Notes: a model not told the origin generated them from the letters alone. A DNA stretch of 64,000 bases from Pseudofrankia nepalensis (GCF_016786305.1 NZ_JADWYV010000016.1); one strand, 5' to 3'; shown: positions 33,381 to 42,244, counted from the first letter of the stretch. Numbers and translations: made by a program.

Positions 33381-33572
33381 TCCCCGCGGGAACGCGACGT
33401 GCTGGCACTGGCCGCCGAAGGCCACTCCAACACGGCCATCGCCGCGCGCCTCGTCATCACCGAGCGCACCGTCGAGACCCACGTCAGATCGGTCTTCCAA
33501 AAACTCGGCATTCACGAGTCACCGCTCAGCCATAGACGCGTGCTCGTGGTCCTCGCCTACCTGCGGTCGTGA
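33381..33572 (+). pseudogene. Orphan LuxR DNA-binding domain (remnant of a second response regulator)
   Basis: The frame from 33381 to TGA 33570-33572 encodes SPRERDVLALAAEGHSNTAI, ITERTVETHVRSVFQKLGI and SHRRVLVVLAYLRS, a complete LuxR helix-turn-helix. There is no ATG, GTG or TTG in frame between the upstream regulator's stop and this domain, and no receiver domain. It is similar to, but clearly diverged from, the end of the preceding regulator. Most likely it is a decayed paralogue whose front was lost, with the 14-bp repeat at the junction; stop-codon readthrough would give a protein with two DNA-binding domains. Confidence 0.75.
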
Positions 33573-33768
33573 GCCTACCTGCGGTCGCGATAGAACCCGA
33601 GGCGGGAATCGGACGCCTCATCCTCGAAGGCTTGAGGGCCCGACGGCGAACACTGAGGCAATGCCGGGATACGCCGAGTTCCGCGGGTGGTGCGCCGAAG
33701 GTACGCAGTGACGGAAACTGGCCGGGCGGCGACCCGGAGGCCGCCCGCGACCTCGGAGAGGACGAAGC

Positions 33769-35205
33769 ATGCGCGAGTACCTGAAGTTCTACATCGGCGG
33801 TCAGTGGGTGGACCCGGTCGAGTTACGAACCCTCGACGTCGTGAACCCGGCGACCGAGGAAGTCGCCGGCCGGATCGCGCTCGGATCCGCCGCCGACGTG
33901 GACGCCGCCGTCAGGGCGGCCCGGGCGGCGTTCGCCAGCTGGTCGGCGACCACCGTGCGCGAACGGGTCGAGGTTCTCGAGAGCATCCTCGACGCCTACC
34001 AGAAGCGATCCGGCGACTTCGCCGCGGCGCTGACCGAGGAGATGGGCGCGCCGGCGTACCTCGCGGGTGGATTCCAGGTCGGCCTCGGCGTCGGCCATCT
34101 CTCGACCGCGATCGAGCTGCTCAAGAACTTCGTCTTCGAGGAACAGCGCGGCGCCACGCTGATCGTCAAGGAGCCGATCGGTGTCTGCGGCCTGATCACG
34201 CCGTGGAACTGGCCGATGAACCAGATCGCCGTGAAGGTGTTCCCCGCGCTCGCGACCGGCTGCACCATGGTCCTCAAGCCGTCGGAGAACTCGCCGTTCA
34301 CCGGGCAGGTCTTCGCCGAGGTCCTCGAGGCCGCCGGCGTCCCCGCCGGCGTGTTCAACCTGGTGCACGGGGACGGCCCCGGGGTGGGCGCGCCGCTGTC
34401 GAGCCACCCGGACGTCGACCTGGTGTCCTTCACCGGCTCCGTCCGCGCCGGCGTCGAGGTCGCGCGCAACGCGGCGCCGACGGTGAAGCGGGTGACGCAG
34501 GAGCTGGGCGGCAAGGGCCCGAACATCATTCTCGACGACGAGGCGCTCGCCGGGAACGTCGCCAAGGGCGTGCTGAGCATGATGGGCAACTCCGGCCAGA
34601 CCTGCAGCGCGCCGTCGCGGATGCTCGTCCCGGCGGCGCGCATGGCGGAGGCCCTCGAGGCAGCGGCGGCGGCCGCGGCGACCGTGACCGTGGGCGACCC
34701 GAACGGCGAGGTCGTGATCGGCCCGGTGGCCAACGAGACCCAGTTCAACAAGATCCAGGTGCTGATCCGCAAGGGCGTCGACGAGGGCGCCACCCTCGTC
34801 GCCGGCGGTCCTGGGCGCCCCGACGGACTGACCAGAGGCTTCTTCGTCCGGCCGACGGTCTTCGCGAACGTCACCAACGACATGACCATCGCCCGCGAGG
34901 AGATCTTCGGGCCGGTGCTCGCGATCCTCGGCTACGACGACCTCGACCAGGCGGTCGAGATCGCGAACGACACGGAGTACGGCCTTGCCGGCTATGTCGC
35001 GGGCGCGGACCTGGCGGCGGCCCGCGCGGTCGCCCGGCGGATCCGGGCCGGCTGGGTCGGCATCAACGACGGGTTCGACCTCCACTGCCCGTTCGGGGGC
35101 TACAAGAAGAGCGGCAACGGCCGCGAGTGGGGCGAGTTCGGCTTCCACGAGTACCTGGAAGTCAAGGGCATCCTCGGCTACGCCCCCGACGGGGCCGCGT
35201 CGTAG
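33769..35205 (+). CDS. NAD(P)-dependent aldehyde dehydrogenase
   Basis: 478 aa from ATG 33769 with GGAGAGGACG upstream. It oxidises an aldehyde to the acid. The fold is marked by PWNWPMNQIAVKVFPALATG, KPSENSPF, the Glu motif ELGGKGPNIIL, the nucleophile in GNSGQTCSAPSRM, and EEIFGPVLAI. Length is normal. It lies upstream of the VOC, methyltransferase and Rieske genes, and may serve the same oxidative degradation, though the orientation breaks in between argue against a single operon. Confidence 0.95.
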   Translation: MREYLKFYIGGQWVDPVELRTLDVVNPATEEVAGRIALGSAADVDAAVRAARAAFASWSATTVRERVEVLESILDAYQKRSGDFAAALTEEMGAPAYLAGGFQVGLGVGHLSTAIELLKNFVFEEQRGATLIVKEPIGVCGLITPWNWPMNQIAVKVFPALATGCTMVLKPSENSPFTGQVFAEVLEAAGVPAGVFNLVHGDGPGVGAPLSSHPDVDLVSFTGSVRAGVEVARNAAPTVKRVTQELGGKGPNIILDDEALAGNVAKGVLSMMGNSGQTCSAPSRMLVPAARMAEALEAAAAAAATVTVGDPNGEVVIGPVANETQFNKIQVLIRKGVDEGATLVAGGPGRPDGLTRGFFVRPTVFANVTNDMTIAREEIFGPVLAILGYDDLDQAVEIANDTEYGLAGYVAGADLAAARAVARRIRAGWVGINDGFDLHCPFGGYKKSGNGREWGEFGFHEYLEVKGILGYAPDGAAS

Positions 35206-35287
35206 GGCGACCCCGCGCGGGCTCGCGCGCCGTCGTCTCCGCGCGCGTGGGCCCGCGAACCGGTCATCGAACCGGTCATCGGACTGG

Positions 35288-35923
35288 TCATCGTGCCGGG
35301 CCGTCGGCCGCCCGCCGGGCTGTCCGCCACTCGTCCTCGAGCACGGCGAAGACCAGCTCGTCGGCCCAGCCGCCCTTGAACCACTCGTTCTCCACCAGGT
35401 GCGCCTCCTGACGCATCCAGAGCCGCCGCGCGACCCGGGCGGACGCGGTGTTGCGCGCGTCGACGCGGGCGACCACGCGATGCAGACCGAGCACGTCGAA
35501 GGCGAAGGTGAGCAGGGCCGCCGCCGCCTCGGTGGCATACCCCCTGCCCTGATGGTCGGGGTGCAGGAGATATCCGATCTCGCCGGCGCGGTGCTGCCGG
35601 CTGTGCCAGAACAGCACGACGTCGCCGACCAGCTCGCCGGTCGCGGCCACCTCGACGCCGAGCTTGAGCGCCTGGCCCTCGTCCGTGGGCACGGCGCCGA
35701 CGAGGTCCGTGCGCAGGCGGGTGAGCAGTTCCGCGCGCGTACCGGGCTCGAACGGCACATAGCGGACGGTCTCCGGCTGGCCGCGATAGGCGAGCAGCGC
35801 GTCGATGTCCGACAGTGCGAGCGGGCGCAGTACCAGCCGCGCCGTGCGCAGCGGCAACCTTGGATCCGTCGGATCCGACGGATCCGTCTCCGGCCGGGTG
35901 TCCGCCGGCGCGTCACTGGTCAT
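35288..35923 (-). CDS. GNAT-family N-acetyltransferase (RimJ/RimL type)
   Basis: 211 aa from ATG 35923. Features are LRTARLVLRPLALSDIDALL, the acetyl-CoA binding loop HPDHQGRGYATEAAAALL, and VVARVDARNTASARVARRL, typical of Acetyltransf_3. The first ~20 residues are Asp/Pro-rich (ETDPSDPTDP). The target could be a protein N terminus or a small amine. It converges on the aldehyde dehydrogenase gene. Confidence 0.9.
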   Translation of the reverse strand: MTSDAPADTRPETDPSDPTDPRLPLRTARLVLRPLALSDIDALLAYRGQPETVRYVPFEPGTRAELLTRLRTDLVGAVPTDEGQALKLGVEVAATGELVGDVVLFWHSRQHRAGEIGYLLHPDHQGRGYATEAAAALLTFAFDVLGLHRVVARVDARNTASARVARRLWMRQEAHLVENEWFKGGWADELVFAVLEDEWRTARRAADGPAR

Positions 35924-35955
35924 TACCTCATGATGACCTCTCTTCGCCACCGTGG

Positions 35956-36063
35956 ACGGGAAGGCGGCGCGGACAGAAGGCAGCGCGGACCGAGAAGGCA
36001 GCGTTGACAGAGAAGGCAGCGCGGACCGAGAAGGCAGCGTGGACCGAGAAGGCAGCGCGGAAG
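35956..36063. repeat. 18-bp tandem repeat, six copies
   Basis: The unit gagaaggcagcgcggacc recurs at 35974, 35992, 36010, 36028 and 36046 with few changes, plus a degenerate copy at 35956. The array fills the gap between the divergent GNAT and VOC genes and ends 10 bp before the VOC start, its last copy supplying the AAGGGG ribosome binding site. Confidence 0.93.
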
Positions 36064-36073
36064 GGGCACGACC

Positions 36074-36460
36074 GTGAGCGTCGAGCTGAACCACACCATC
36101 GTCTGGGCGTCCGACCGGGACGCCACCGCCCGGTTCCTCACCGAGATCCTCGGCCTGGCCGAGGCGTCGACCTATGGGCCATTCCGGGTGGTGCAGGTCG
36201 CCAACCACCTCAGCCTGGACGTCGCCCAGGCCACCGGGCCCGTCAGCCCGCAGCACTACGCCTTCCTGGTCGGGGAGCAGGAGTTCGACGAGATCTTCGA
36301 CCGCATCCGTGCCCGGGGCCTGACCCACTGGGCCGACCCGTTCCACACCCAGCCCGGGCAGATCAACCACCACGACGGCGGCCGCGGCGTCTACTGGGAG
36401 GCCCCTGACCGGCACAGCCTCGAGATCATCACCGTTCCGTACGGCGGCGTCGCCGAATAG
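36074..36460 (+). CDS. VOC-family (glyoxalase/dioxygenase superfamily) protein
   Basis: 128 aa from GTG 36074, with AAGGGG spaced 7 nt. The fold is suggested by LNHTIVWASDRDATARFLTE, HYAFLVGEQEFDEIFDRI, GGRGVYWEAPDRHSLEIIT, with the usual metal ligands His and Glu at start and end. It may be a lyase, dioxygenase or resistance protein; the substrate is unknown. Confidence 0.88.
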   Translation: MSVELNHTIVWASDRDATARFLTEILGLAEASTYGPFRVVQVANHLSLDVAQATGPVSPQHYAFLVGEQEFDEIFDRIRARGLTHWADPFHTQPGQINHHDGGRGVYWEAPDRHSLEIITVPYGGVAE

Positions 36461-36555
36461 CCCCCTCCGCCGGACCCCTGACGGGGCGGCGACCCCTGGG
36501 TTGGACTCGGCGGGCGGGACCCGGTGGCCGGATCTGAGGCCGTCGCCCGACGGCG

Positions 36556-37389
36556 TCAGGGCTTGCGGGCCACGCCCGCGAACAGCCAGTCGGTCCGCGG
36601 GCTGTCGTCGTCCGACGGGTGCCACTGCCAGGGGCGGACGACGCCGGGATCGACGAGGTCGAGCTTGGAGAAGAGGTGCTCGATCGCGGCGCGCGGACGG
36701 AAGATCATGGGGGACGTCGCCGCCTTCATCGCCGCCGTCGTCCCGGCGACGGCCTCGGCGGGCGGCCCGTCCGAGGTCATGTGGGACAGCAGGAGGTAGG
36801 AGCCCGCCGGGACCGCGTCCATGATCGTGGCGACGATGCCCGCCGGGTCCTCGTGGTCCTGGACGAAGTGGAGCACGGCGGCCGCGAGGACGCCGACGGG
36901 CCGCGAGAAGTCGAGCAGTGCACGGGTGTCCGGGTGGTTCACGACGGACCCGGGGTCGCGGATGTCCGCGGTGATGATGGTCGTCGAGCTGTCGTTCGCC
37001 AGCAGCGCGCGGCCGTGCGCGAGCACGATCGGGTCGTGGTCGACGTAGACGACGCGTGCTCGCGGATTGGCCGCCTGGGCGACCTCGTGTACGTTCCCGG
37101 CGGTCGGCAGGCCGGTGCCGAGGTCGAGGAACTGCTCGATTCCGGCCTTCGCGAGCCAGTGGGTGCCCCGCTGCAGGAAGCGCCGGTTCTCCCGGGGGAC
37201 GTCGACTGCCGCCGTCTTACCGATGGCCGCGGTCACCGCCGCGATCGCCTGCCGGTCGACCTCGAAGTTGTCCTTGCCGCCGAGCAGGTAGTCGTACATG
37301 CGGGCCGGCGTCGGCCGATCGGTTCGAAAGTCGGCGAGCTCCGGCGCGGGCTTCGGGTCAGTCGCCGACGTGAAGTTCCAGCCTGTCAT
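36556..37389 (-). CDS. SAM-dependent methyltransferase (DUF574 family)
   Basis: 277 aa from ATG 37389. The family hallmarks are RPTPARMYDYLLGGKDNFEV near the N terminus, the SAM motif FLDLGTGLPTAGNVHEVAQ and VVYVDHDPIVLAHGRALL. This family is abundant in Frankia and Streptomyces, and its substrates are mostly unknown. It is monocistronic, with no obvious link to its neighbours. Confidence 0.92.
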   Translation of the reverse strand: MTGWNFTSATDPKPAPELADFRTDRPTPARMYDYLLGGKDNFEVDRQAIAAVTAAIGKTAAVDVPRENRRFLQRGTHWLAKAGIEQFLDLGTGLPTAGNVHEVAQAANPRARVVYVDHDPIVLAHGRALLANDSSTTIITADIRDPGSVVNHPDTRALLDFSRPVGVLAAAVLHFVQDHEDPAGIVATIMDAVPAGSYLLLSHMTSDGPPAEAVAGTTAAMKAATSPMIFRPRAAIEHLFSKLDLVDPGVVRPWQWHPSDDDSPRTDWLFAGVARKP

Positions 37390-37570
37390 CGCTTCGCCTC
37401 GTCATGAGCCGGCCGCCGGCCGATTCCGGCAGTCGCGGAGGGTATGCATCTGTAGTCACCCTAGTGGCACGATGCCCGCATATGAAGGCTGCCTCTGGAC
37501 TCAGCGGCATGTTTAGTAACCAAGCCGTAAACGAGCGCGAACGAGCGGAAGCCCGGGCGTCCGCGGGAGG

Positions 37571-38290
37571 TCAGGCCACCGAGTCTCGGCGAACCAGTAG
37601 GCCGTTCAGGAAAAGGTCCACGGCGTGCTGGATGTGCGCCTCTTCGGCCTCGGGCGCGCGGTGGAGGCCGTAGGCGGCGAGCCAGGCCGGCATCGCGCCG
37701 ACCATGGCAAAGAACTGCTCGGCCGCGATCTCGACATCTTTGACCGCGATGCTGCCCTCCCGCTCGTGTCGGCGCAGGAGGTCGATGATCATCTGGATGC
37801 GCGGTGTCCAGGTGACGGCCCGGGAGCTGGCGGCGAACTCGGGAAACCGGTCGGCCTCGGCGATCGCCATCCGGCTCAGCCGGACGAGGTCGGGGTCGAG
37901 GGAGCGGGCGACAATCGCCCGCGCGATCAGGGTGAGGCTCGCGGCGAGGTCGTCGGGCAGCGGCTCCAGCACCGGTTCGGCCCGTTCGAGCCGGGTCAGC
38001 GCCCAGGAGCTCACGGCGATGAACAGCGCCCGCTTGTCCGGGTAGCGGGCGTAGAGGGTGCCCTTGGTGACGCCGGCGGCCTGCGCGACCGCCTCCATCG
38101 AGGTGCCGTCGTACCCGCGTTCCAGGAACGCCTCGACCGCGGCCCGCCGGATCCTGTCGGTGAGCCGGGCCGCCTCCGTCTGCGTCGGCCGTCCGGAACG
38201 GGGACGGTCGTTCTCCGCCCTGGGCTCCGCCGACACCCCTGGTTCCGTCGACACCTTGGACTCCGCCAACGCCTTGGGCTCCACCAGCAC
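37571..38290 (-). CDS. TetR-family regulator
   Basis: 239 aa from GTG 38290; GTG 38284 is possible. The helix-turn-helix is at residues ~45-90 (RAAVEAFLERGYDGTSMEAV, then AGVTKGTLYARYPDKRALF) and the remainder is a helical ligand-binding domain. The first ~30 residues come from degenerate 18-bp repeats (VEPKALAESK, VSTEPGVSAEP), so they may be recent and non-essential. It is divergent from the Rieske oxygenase gene, with likely operators between them, and probably represses that operon. Confidence 0.92.
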   Translation of the reverse strand: MLVEPKALAESKVSTEPGVSAEPRAENDRPRSGRPTQTEAARLTDRIRRAAVEAFLERGYDGTSMEAVAQAAGVTKGTLYARYPDKRALFIAVSSWALTRLERAEPVLEPLPDDLAASLTLIARAIVARSLDPDLVRLSRMAIAEADRFPEFAASSRAVTWTPRIQMIIDLLRRHEREGSIAVKDVEIAAEQFFAMVGAMPAWLAAYGLHRAPEAEEAHIQHAVDLFLNGLLVRRDSVA

Positions 38291-38322
38291 AGTATGCGGA
38301 CGCGGCGGCCATGCCTGGCCCG

Positions 38323-38366
38323 TTGACGCGAACCGTACGGGACCGTATGGTTTGCGAACCGTACGG
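38323..38366 (+). promoter_or_regulatory. Promoter of the Rieske gene with three overlapping CCGTAYGG operator boxes
   Basis: TTGACG (38323-38328) and TATGGT (38346-38351) are 17 bp apart. CCGTACGG occurs at 38333-38340 (inside the spacer) and 38359-38366 (just after the -10), and CCGTATGG at 38343-38350 overlaps the -10. CCGTACGG is a perfect palindrome and the two copies share the flank gcgaaccgtacgg. Binding of the divergent TetR protein here would block RNA polymerase. No equally good promoter was found for the TetR gene. Confidence 0.75.
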
Positions 38367-38424
38367 CATCGTGCGATAAATTCTCACGGTAATCAGACGG
38401 TCACGGGTGGTTGGAGGCAGATCG

Positions 38425-39690
38425 ATGGCGCACTTCCCCAAGCCCGCCGCGGGCAGCTGGACCCAGCAGTATCCGGAGCTCGGCACCGACCTCGTCTCGT
38501 TCGAGGACTCGATCTCGCCCGAGCACTACGAGCTGGAGCGAAAGGCGATCTTCGAGCGGACCTGGCTGAACGTCGGCCGGGTGGAGCAGCTCCCGAAGAC
38601 CGGCAGCTACTTCACCAAGGAGATCCACGCCGCCCGCAGGTCGGTGATCATCGTCCGGGACGCCCAGGGTGAGGTGCGCGCGTTCCACAACATCTGCCGC
38701 CACCGCGGCAACAAGCTGATGTGGCAGGAGAACCCGGGCGAGGAGACCAGCGGTACCGTCCGGCAGTTCGCCTGCAAGTACCACGGCTGGCGCTACGGCC
38801 TCGACGGCGCCTGCACCTTCGTCCAGCAGGAGCAGGAGTTCTTCGACCTCGACAAGGCCAACTTCGGGCTCCTGCCGGTGCGCTGTGAGGTGTGGGAAGG
38901 GTTCGTGTTCGTCAACTTCGACGACGCCGACCCCACGCCGCTGCGCGACTACCTGGGCAAGTTCGCCGCCGGCCTGGAGGGCTACCCGTTCGGCGAGCTG
39001 ACCCAGGTTCACAAGTACCGGGCCGACGTCGGGAGCAACTGGAAGCTCTACGTCGACGCGTTCGCCGAGTTCTACCACGCCCCCGTCCTGCACTCGAAGC
39101 AGTACGTGGGGGACGAGTCCCGCAAGCTGATGGGCTACGGCTACGAGGGCCTGCACTACGAGCTCGCCGGGCCGCACTCGATGCAGTCGGCGTGGGGCGG
39201 GATGGCGCCGCCGAAGGACCTGAACATGGTCAAGCCCATCGAGCGGGCCCTGCGCAGCGGCAACTTCGGGCCCTGGGACCGCCCCGACGTCCCGGGCCTG
39301 GACCAGTTGCCGCCGGGGGTCAACCCGTCCCGCCACCGCGCGTGGGGGCTGGACTCCTACGTCTTCTTCCCGAACTTCATGATGGTGGTCTGGGCGCCGG
39401 GCTGGTACCTCACGTACCACTACTGGCCGACCGCCTACAACCGGCACACCTTCGAGGGCACCCTGTACTTCGCGCCGCCCAGGAACGCCACCGAGCGCGT
39501 CCGGCAGGAGCTGGCGGCGGTCACCTTCCGGGAGTTCGCGCTACAGGACTCGAACACCCTCGAGGCGACCCAGACGATGCTCGAGTCGCGCGTGCTCGAC
39601 CGGTTCCCGATCAATGACCAGGAGATCCTCATCCGTCACCTTCACAAGACCGCTGGGGACTACGTCGCGGCCTACACCGGCAAGCGTTGA
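38425..39690 (+). CDS. Rieske non-haem iron oxygenase, alpha subunit
   Basis: 421 aa from ATG 38425, with GGAGG spaced 7 nt. The Rieske [2Fe-2S] motif is complete (C91-R-H93 and C117-K-Y-H120, in NICRHRGNK and ACKYHGWRYG). The catalytic domain has FAEFYHAPVLHSKQY, which carries the mononuclear iron ligands. Enzymes of this type hydroxylate or demethylate aromatic acids, quaternary amines or terpenoids, using electrons from a reductase. No ferredoxin or reductase gene is nearby. It is followed by an SDR and an acyl-CoA ligase on the same strand. Confidence 0.95.
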   Translation: MAHFPKPAAGSWTQQYPELGTDLVSFEDSISPEHYELERKAIFERTWLNVGRVEQLPKTGSYFTKEIHAARRSVIIVRDAQGEVRAFHNICRHRGNKLMWQENPGEETSGTVRQFACKYHGWRYGLDGACTFVQQEQEFFDLDKANFGLLPVRCEVWEGFVFVNFDDADPTPLRDYLGKFAAGLEGYPFGELTQVHKYRADVGSNWKLYVDAFAEFYHAPVLHSKQYVGDESRKLMGYGYEGLHYELAGPHSMQSAWGGMAPPKDLNMVKPIERALRSGNFGPWDRPDVPGLDQLPPGVNPSRHRAWGLDSYVFFPNFMMVVWAPGWYLTYHYWPTAYNRHTFEGTLYFAPPRNATERVRQELAAVTFREFALQDSNTLEATQTMLESRVLDRFPINDQEILIRHLHKTAGDYVAAYTGKR

Positions 39691-39740
39691 GCACCGGCAA
39701 GCGTTGAGCACCGGAAGCGTTGAGCACCGGGAAGCCGTGA
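39674..39740. repeat. 17-bp tandem repeat seeded in the Rieske stop codon
   Basis: gcaccggcaagcgttga, whose first copy (39674-39690) encodes the last residues and the TGA stop of the oxygenase, is followed by copies at 39691-39707, 39708-39723 and 39724-39740, each ending in TGA. Confidence 0.92.
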
Positions 39741-39786
39741 GCGCCGGGCGTCGAGGGTCGTTCGATCGACTCTAACTAGACCAAGT

Positions 39787-39796
39787 CGTATGGTTT
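39787..39796. promoter_or_regulatory. Possible second TetR site upstream of the SDR
   Basis: CGTATGGTTT is identical to ten bases of the middle operator box in front of the Rieske gene (38344-38353). It lies 41 bp before the SDR start. A single half-matching box is weak evidence for shared control. Confidence 0.35.
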
Positions 39797-39837
39797 TCCG
39801 GTATCGACCGGACGCCGATCTCCAGGAGGAGCAGAGG

Positions 39838-40608
39838 GTGACGACAACCGGATCGCTGGGCGGCAAGGTGGCCGCCGTGACGGGCGGCGCCTCGGGTATC
39901 GGCCGGGCCTGCGCGCTGCGCCTGGCCCGGGACGGGGCCGCCGTGGCCGTGCTGGACCTCAACGAGGGTGACGCCAAGGCGGTTGCCGAGGAAATCGTCG
40001 CGGAGGGCGGCACGGCGCTGGCGGTTGCCGTCGACGTCGCGGACCCGGCGAGTGTCACGCGGGCGTTCGAGGAGACCCGCGAGCGCCTCGGCCCGGTCGC
40101 GATCCTGGTCAACTCGGCCGGGAAGACGGGCAGCAAGCGGTTCATGGACATCACGCTCGAGTCCTGGACCTCGATCCTGACGGTGAACCTGACCGGCACG
40201 TTCCTGTGCTGCCAGGCCGTCGTGCCGGGCATGACCGAGGCCGGCTGGGGCCGGATCGTGAACATCTCGTCGTCCAGCGCGCAGGGCGGCCAGGCGTTCA
40301 TGACCCACTACTCGTCCTCCAAGGGCGGCGTCATCACCTTCACCAAGTCGCTCGCGCTGGAGCTCGGCCCGAGCGGCATCACGGTCAACACGATCCCGCC
40401 GGGGTTCGTCGACACCCCGATGCTGCGCCGGGACGAGGCGGCGGGCCGATGGGGGAGGAACACGGCGGACGACATCATCGCGATGACCCCGGTGCGCCGG
40501 ATGGGCCAGCCCGACGACATCGCGGCGGCCTGCTCGTTCCTGTGCTCCGACGAGGCCGGCTACGTCACCGGCCAGATCGTCGGCGTCAACGGCGGACGCA
40601 ACACCTGA
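39838..40608 (+). CDS. Short-chain dehydrogenase/reductase (FabG-like)
   Basis: 256 aa from GTG 39838, preceded by AGGAGGAGCAGAGG. The cofactor-binding motif is TGGASGIGRA, with VNSAGKTG, and catalysis is marked by NISSSSAQGG and YSSSKGG (Tyr-x3-Lys), followed by LALELGPSGITVNTIPPGFV. It would oxidise an alcohol or reduce a ketone with NAD(P). Position between the Rieske oxygenase and the acyl-CoA ligase suggests it handles a hydroxylated intermediate. Confidence 0.94.
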   Translation: MTTTGSLGGKVAAVTGGASGIGRACALRLARDGAAVAVLDLNEGDAKAVAEEIVAEGGTALAVAVDVADPASVTRAFEETRERLGPVAILVNSAGKTGSKRFMDITLESWTSILTVNLTGTFLCCQAVVPGMTEAGWGRIVNISSSSAQGGQAFMTHYSSSKGGVITFTKSLALELGPSGITVNTIPPGFVDTPMLRRDEAAGRWGRNTADDIIAMTPVRRMGQPDDIAAACSFLCSDEAGYVTGQIVGVNGGRNT

Positions 40609-40636
40609 CCAACGCCAACGCTGGTATCAAGGGGTC

Positions 40637-42244
40637 GTGAGCGGATCAGGCCGCGCGGAACCTCAGCGCCCAGATCATGAACTCGGCCCCGCGGACCCCG
40701 GGCGGGACACCGCGGGAGCGCCGGACGCCCCCGCGGTCATCCCCGGCTCGATCGCCACGGTGCTCGACGCCGCGCTCGCGGCCCGGCCACGCGCCACGGC
40801 CATCGAGGCGGCCTCTGGCGCCTGGACCTACGCCGAGCTCGACGAGGCCGCCCGGCGGGCCGCCGGCGCGCTGTGGTCGCTCGGGGTACGCCCCGGCGAC
40901 CGCGTCGCCGCCTGCCTGCCGAACGACCTCGACATCGTCGCGGCGTTCCACGGCGCGCAGCGGATCGGCGCCGTCTGGGCGGGCATCGGCGAGGCGCTCG
41001 CCGAGGCCGAGCAGCGGGAGCTCTGCGACCTGTGCGAGCCGACGGCGCTGCTCGCCGGGCCGCGCTGCCGGCTGGACACCGCCGCGCGCGTCGACGCGGA
41101 CCGGTGGGCGGCGCTGCTCGCCGACGGTCACCAGGCCCCGCGTGTCGCGGTGGATCTCGACGCGCCGGCCGGCATCGCCTTCACCAGCGGGACGTCGGGC
41201 GCGCCCAAGGCGGTGGTGCACAGCCAGCGCAACCTGCTCCTGCCCGGCGCCGTCCTCGTCGCCACCCGCGGCTGGGGGCCCGACCTGCGCAAGGGCGACA
41301 GCTTCCCGCTGACGATCCTCAACCTGATGGTCCTGTCCACGCTGCTCACCGCGCAGGCCGGCGGGTGCGCCGTCATCATGGACCGGCGTGACGTCGAGGG
41401 CGTGACCGACTGGATCTCCGCCCACCGCGTCACGGTGTGGAACGGCGCCCCGGCGCAGCTGTACGACCTCGCCCGCCGCCCTGGCGTCGACCTCTCGTCG
41501 CTGCGGGAGGTCTGGAGCGGAGGCAGCGACACGCCGGACGCGCTGCGCCGCGAGTTCACCGCCGCGCACGGGATCGTCCCCCGGGCCACCTACGGCCTGA
41601 CCGAGGCGCCGACCGTCGTGGCCATCGACCCGGCCGACGGCCAGTGGCGCCCCGGCGCCAGCGGGCGCGTCCTGCCGCAGTACGACGTGGCGGCCTACAC
41701 CGACGACGGCCGCCGGCTGCCCGCCGGCGAGCTCGGGGAGCTGTGCCTGGCCGGGACCGCGACCGGCCCATGGGCGAGGGCGTGGCGGCCGTTGCTCGGG
41801 TACTGGGAACACGGCGCGGTCCGACCGGCGCCCCCGGGCCCGGTCCCCACCGGCGACGTCGGCACCGTCGACGCCGACGGCTGGCTGGCGGTGCTGGACC
41901 GCAAGAAGCTGGTCATCGTCCGCGGCGGGGCGAACGTCTACCCGCTGGAGGTGGAGCGGGTGCTCGGGACCTTCCCGGGCGTCGGGCGGGTCGCCGTGTG
42001 CGGGGTGCCCGACGCCCGGCTCGGGCAACGGGTCGCCGCCCTGGTGGAAGGCCCCGGCCCCACCCTCGATCTCGACGCGCTCGCCGAGCACTGCCGCCGC
42101 TCGCTCGCGTCCTACAAGGTCCCGGAGGTCTGGGCCCAGGTCGACGCCCTGCCGGTGAACGCCATGGGCAAGGTGACGCGCGCCGGCTTGGTGGAGCTCG
42201 TCGACAGGCACCACCGGCCCGGCGACCACCGTGACGGCGTGTGA
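40637..42244 (+). CDS. AMP-forming acyl-CoA synthetase
   Basis: 535 aa from GTG 40637. It activates a carboxylic acid as the CoA thioester. Motifs are FTSGTSGAPKAVVHSQRNL (P-loop), ATYGLTEAP, PTGDVGTVDADGWL, DRKKLVIVRGGANVYPLEVE and the C-terminal catalytic Lys in NAMGKVTR. It follows the SDR by 28 bp, and its stop codon lies inside the first copy of a duplicated channel-gene segment. The substrate may be the acid produced or used by the Rieske system. Confidence 0.94.
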   Translation: MSGSGRAEPQRPDHELGPADPGRDTAGAPDAPAVIPGSIATVLDAALAARPRATAIEAASGAWTYAELDEAARRAAGALWSLGVRPGDRVAACLPNDLDIVAAFHGAQRIGAVWAGIGEALAEAEQRELCDLCEPTALLAGPRCRLDTAARVDADRWAALLADGHQAPRVAVDLDAPAGIAFTSGTSGAPKAVVHSQRNLLLPGAVLVATRGWGPDLRKGDSFPLTILNLMVLSTLLTAQAGGCAVIMDRRDVEGVTDWISAHRVTVWNGAPAQLYDLARRPGVDLSSLREVWSGGSDTPDALRREFTAAHGIVPRATYGLTEAPTVVAIDPADGQWRPGASGRVLPQYDVAAYTDDGRRLPAGELGELCLAGTATGPWARAWRPLLGYWEHGAVRPAPPGPVPTGDVGTVDADGWLAVLDRKKLVIVRGGANVYPLEVERVLGTFPGVGRVAVCGVPDARLGQRVAALVEGPGPTLDLDALAEHCRRSLASYKVPEVWAQVDALPVNAMGKVTRAGLVELVDRHHRPGDHRDGV

